A stretch of 64,000 bases of DNA from Membranipora membranacea (taxonomy: Eukaryota > Bryozoa > Gymnolaemata > Cheilostomatida > Membraniporidae): positions 19,096,001 to 19,160,000 of the forward strand of contig OU612072.1 of the NCBI GenBank assembly GCA_914767715.1. Direction: 5' to 3'. Both the position numbers and the translations under genes were made by a program. Each line of letters opens with the position of its first letter. Position 1 is the stretch's first letter. Shown here in pieces: positions 62,581-64,000 of this stretch. The notes under the pieces are model-generated. The model made no database searches and was not told where the DNA came from. It worked only from the letters and a program-made list of their open reading frames with translations.

Positions 62581-63320
62581 AGGCCAATGAGGCCATCAAC
62601 TGGTCAGAGTTTGATAGAATTCCAATTGCTATTTCAAATTTGAGCCTACCTTTTGGCATGTTTTTTCACGACAAAAGTGGCCCGGGTAAAAAAGGTTGCT
62701 GACGCCAAACAAAGAGGAGCATTCCCAAACGGGTTTCAGTTTCAAAGTCAGCATGAAATTGCCTACGTTATAGAGCAGGTTAGAAGGAAATCTATTTTTT
62801 AAACTGGCCGTAAAAAACCCAAGGGTCCCCCCTTTGTTACTTTTCCAAATTTTAAACTCGCTCTAATTCCTGTTCTATTTATCGTAGGATCTTGATATTC
62901 GGGACTTAGAATGAGGCCAATGAGGCCATCAACTTGTCAGAGTTTGAAATAATTCCGATGGCTATTTCAAATTTGAACCTGCCGTTTGGCATGTGTTTTT
63001 ATGACAAAAGTGGCCCAGGTAAAAAAGGTTGCTGACGCCAAACAAAGAGGAGCAGTCCCGAACAGGTTTCAGTTTTAAAGTCAGCATGAAATTGCTCACG
63101 TTATAGAGCAGGTTAGAAGGAAATCTATTTTTTAAACTGGCCGTAAAAAAAACCAAGGGTCCCCCCTTTGTTACTTTTTTAAATTTTAAACTCGCTCTAA
63201 TTCCTGTTCTATTTATCGTAGGATCTCGATTTTCGTGACGTAGAATGAGGCCAATGAGGCCATCAACTGGTCAGAGTTTTAAAGAATTCTGATGGCTATT
63301 TCAAATTTGAGCCTGCCTTT
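62581..63320 (+). repeat. Diverged satellite monomers
   Basis: Two to three monomers carry many private changes: TTGATAGAATTCC (62,611), CCCGGGTAAAAAAGG (62,682), TTTTCCAAATTT (62,841), AACTTGTCAG (62,931), AAATAATTCC (62,947), ATGTGTTTTTATG (62,992), GCTCACG (63,094) and ATCTCGATTTTCGTGACG (63,223). They contrast with the near-identical neighbours on both sides and are probably an older or less homogenised pocket. Confidence 0.75.
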
Positions 63321-64000
63321 TGGCATGTTTTTTCATGACAAAAGTGGCCCTTGTTAAAAAGGTTGCTGACTCCAAACAAAGAGGAGCAGTCCCGAACGGG
63401 TTTCAGTTTCAAAGTCAGCATGAAATTGCCTATGTTATAGAGCAGGTTAGAGGGAAATCTATTTTTTAAACTGGCCGTAAAAAAAACCAAGGGTCCCCCC
63501 TTTGTTACTTTTTTAAATTTTAAACTCGCTCTAATTCCTGTTCTATTTATCGTAGGATCTTGATATTCAGGATTTTGAATGAGGCCAATGAGGCCATCAA
63601 CTGGTCAGAGTTTGAAAGAATTCCAATTGCTATTTCAAATTTGAGCCTGCCTTTTGGCATGTTTTTTCATGACAAAAGTGACCCTCGTTTAAAAGGTTGC
63701 TGACGCCAAACAAAGAGGGGCAGTCCCGAACGGGTTTCAGTTTCAAAATCAGCATGAAATTGCCTACGTTAAAGAGCAGGTTAGAAGGAAATCTATTTTT
63801 TAAACTGGCCGTAAAAAAAACCAAGGGTCCCCCTTTGTTACTTTTTTAAATTTTAAACTCCCTCTAATTCCTGTTTTATTTATCGTAGGATCTTGATATT
63901 CGGGACTTAGAATGAGGCCAATGAGGCCATCAACTGCTCAGAGTTTGAAAGAATTCCGATTGCTAATTCAAATTTAAGCCTGCCTTTTGGCATGTTTTTT
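63321..64000 (+). repeat. Long-HOR-type monomers, array continues past the window
   Basis: A GACTCC monomer, a GTTTAAAAGG monomer with TTCAGGATTTTG upstream (63,567), and the start of a CTGCTCAG / CAAATTTAAGCC monomer at the edge follow the order of monomers 3-5 of the long HOR (compare 43.0-43.7 kb). The array does not end within the window on either side. Confidence 0.78.

Larger units (their letters stand above)
1..64000 (+). repeat. Tandem satellite array, 333-334 bp monomer, about 191-192 copies
   Basis: One monomer repeats head to tail over the whole window. The motif GGATCTTGATATT recurs at 136, 470, 804 and 1137, and one or another version of the monomer continues at that spacing to base 64,000. 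All copies lie in the same orientation; I found no inverted copy, foreign insertion or non-repeat gap. Monomers differ by scattered substitutions and 1-bp changes in homopolymer runs, so lengths alternate between 333 and 334 bp. One monomer counted by hand (56,221-56,554) has 132 G+C of 334. Arrays like this are typical of eukaryotic centromeric or pericentromeric heterochromatin; that location is inferred. The satellite family and host species are not recognised. The + strand label is arbitrary. Confidence 0.98.

Noticed and set aside
1-64000. CRISPR array or phage/bacterial repeat system
   Set aside because: There are no short repeats separated by unique spacers. The repeat unit is the whole 334 bp and there is no spacer sequence.
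1-64000. Tandem array of rRNA, tRNA, 5S or other RNA genes
   Set aside because: I recognise no rRNA core, tRNA arm pattern or Pol III box arrangement, and variation is spread through the monomer rather than confined to spacers.

Overview
The whole 64 kb window is one uninterrupted tandem satellite array. A monomer of 333-334 bp (about 39-40% GC, hand-counted on one monomer) repeats head to tail from the first base to the last, roughly 191-192 times, always in the same orientation. I see no protein-coding gene, RNA gene, transposon, CRISPR array or unique-sequence island. This is the organisation of eukaryotic centromeric or pericentromeric heterochromatin. The sequence does not let me name the species. 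I do not recognise the monomer, and I can neither confirm nor exclude relatedness to catalogued satellites.

The array is not homogeneous. Diagnostic substitutions and 1-bp indels define recurrent monomer types, and these types are arranged into higher-order repeats (HORs) whose period changes along the window. (1) 1-14.65 kb: an 8-monomer HOR of 2,670 bp, interrupted at 4.3-8.0 kb by a more diverged segment and including one 7-monomer copy. (2) 14.65-23.9 kb: a 6-monomer duplication (2,001 bp), then poorly ordered monomers. (3) 23.9-30.8 kb: two different 5-monomer HORs (1,670 bp). (4) 30.85-38.2 kb: a 4-monomer HOR (1,336 bp), then 7- and 5-monomer derivatives joined by chimeric monomers. 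(5) 38.25-50.3 kb: three long HOR copies of 12, 14 and at least 10 monomers. (6) 50.3-64 kb: dimers, 6- and 7-monomer repeats, one apparently exact tandem monomer duplication and a diverged pocket near 62.6-63.3 kb.

The most informative signal is the record of unequal exchange. Several monomers are visibly hybrid: the 5' part matches one type, the 3' part another, and the number of monomers changes by exactly one or two at that point. Five junctions can be bracketed by diagnostic bases: 14,579-14,654; 37,093-37,097; 37,936-37,958; 43,684-43,813; and 55,047-55,055. All are in register, as expected from homologous unequal crossing-over, gene conversion or replication slippage between misaligned monomers.

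The many 60-109 codon open frames on both strands are repeated by-products of the monomer sequence. I do not annotate them as genes.
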